Assembly: GCA_017474705.1 (NCBI GenBank)
Contig: JAFVHC010000096.1
Span: forward strand, 1 to 5,959
Direction of reading: 5' to 3'
DNA: 5,959 nt
DNA from: Bacillota bacterium
GTDB taxonomy: Bacteria > Bacillota > Clostridia > Lachnospirales > Bianqueaceae
The notes beneath the pieces were generated by a model, which saw only the letters and a program-made list of their open reading frames with translations, made no database searches and was not told the DNA's origin. The stretch's first letter is position 1. The number at the start of each line of letters is the position of its first letter. The position numbers and the translations under genes are program-made. Positions 5,814 to 5,959 of the stretch are shown here, in pieces.

Positions 5814-5959
5814 TTAAAGTTTGACAACGCCGCTGGGACGTGCCACATAGATCTCGCTGTTACGCACAGCCGTATCGATCTGACTGTCGATCTGATCCAG
5901 GTGAGACTCGCTTTTGAGGATCCGCTCCAGCTTTGGCTTCGTTTCCGGATGCTTGGCCA
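5814..5959 (-). CDS. C-terminal end of an unidentified protein (gene runs off the right edge)
   Basis: An open frame enters from the right edge and ends at a TAA at 5814–5816, giving the last 47 residues. They run AKHPETKPKLERIL, then KSESHLDQIDSQIDTAV, then RNSEIYVARPSGVVKL. The first part is charged and looks helical; the end looks like a short beta tail. I do not recognise a family. The coding call rests on a frame with no stop up to the edge, codon choice like that of the neighbours, and a stop placed just before the intergenic region. The gene lies on the same strand as the exporter operon but is probably separate, since a promoter follows it. Confidence 0.6.
   Translation of the reverse strand, partial: AKHPETKPKLERILKSESHLDQIDSQIDTAVRNSEIYVARPSGVVKL

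Noticed and set aside
1..5959. Mobile element, CRISPR array, defence system or prophage
   Set aside because: No transposase, integrase, terminal repeats, spaced direct repeats or phage-like genes were seen. All complete genes are assigned to common families.

Overview
The window reads as a compact, ordinary bacterial chromosome segment, probably from a Bacillota (Firmicutes) anaerobe of roughly balanced G+C. The grounds are strong AAGGAGG-type ribosome binding sites, near-consensus sigma-A promoters with 17-base spacers, a XRE–AbrB fusion regulator, and a two-RCK-domain TrkA next to TrkH. The taxonomic placement is inference; no RNA gene or marker protein is present to fix it. I found no CRISPR array, insertion sequence, tRNA, rRNA or phage gene.

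Layout. (1) Positions 1–1655, minus strand: a potassium uptake operon, trkA (complete) followed after 12 bases by trkH (only its N-terminal 93 codons are inside the window). (2) 1656–1796: a short divergent intergenic region with two well-formed promoters placed back to back, their -35 boxes 12 bases apart and lying in a small dyad. (3) 1797–3745, plus strand: a two-gene operon of a sugar phosphate isomerase/epimerase-type TIM barrel (IolE/AP-endonuclease-2 fold) and a Gfo/Idh/MocA oxidoreductase, ending in a strong, probably bidirectional terminator at 3771–3808. (4) 3831–5716, minus strand: a three-gene operon of a XRE–AbrB regulator, an ABC ATPase and an ABC-2 type permease, with spacings of 10 bases and an 8-base overlap. 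Its promoter lies at 5736–5763 and overlaps one arm of an 11-base inverted repeat. (5) 5814–5959, minus strand: the last 47 codons of an unidentified gene.

How the genes work together. TrkA is the cytosolic nucleotide-binding gating subunit for the TrkH potassium channel-like transporter. The isomerase/oxidoreductase pair is the usual core of an NAD(P)-dependent carbohydrate or polyol pathway in which one enzyme oxidises a sugar hydroxyl and the other isomerises, epimerises or eliminates. No transporter, kinase or regulator accompanies it here, so the substrate is open. The ATPase and permease together should form a small exporter, most likely controlled by the regulator encoded first in the same transcript. 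Nothing here is clearly a new biological system. The most useful leads are the regulator–exporter unit with its candidate operator, and the orphan isomerase/oxidoreductase pair.
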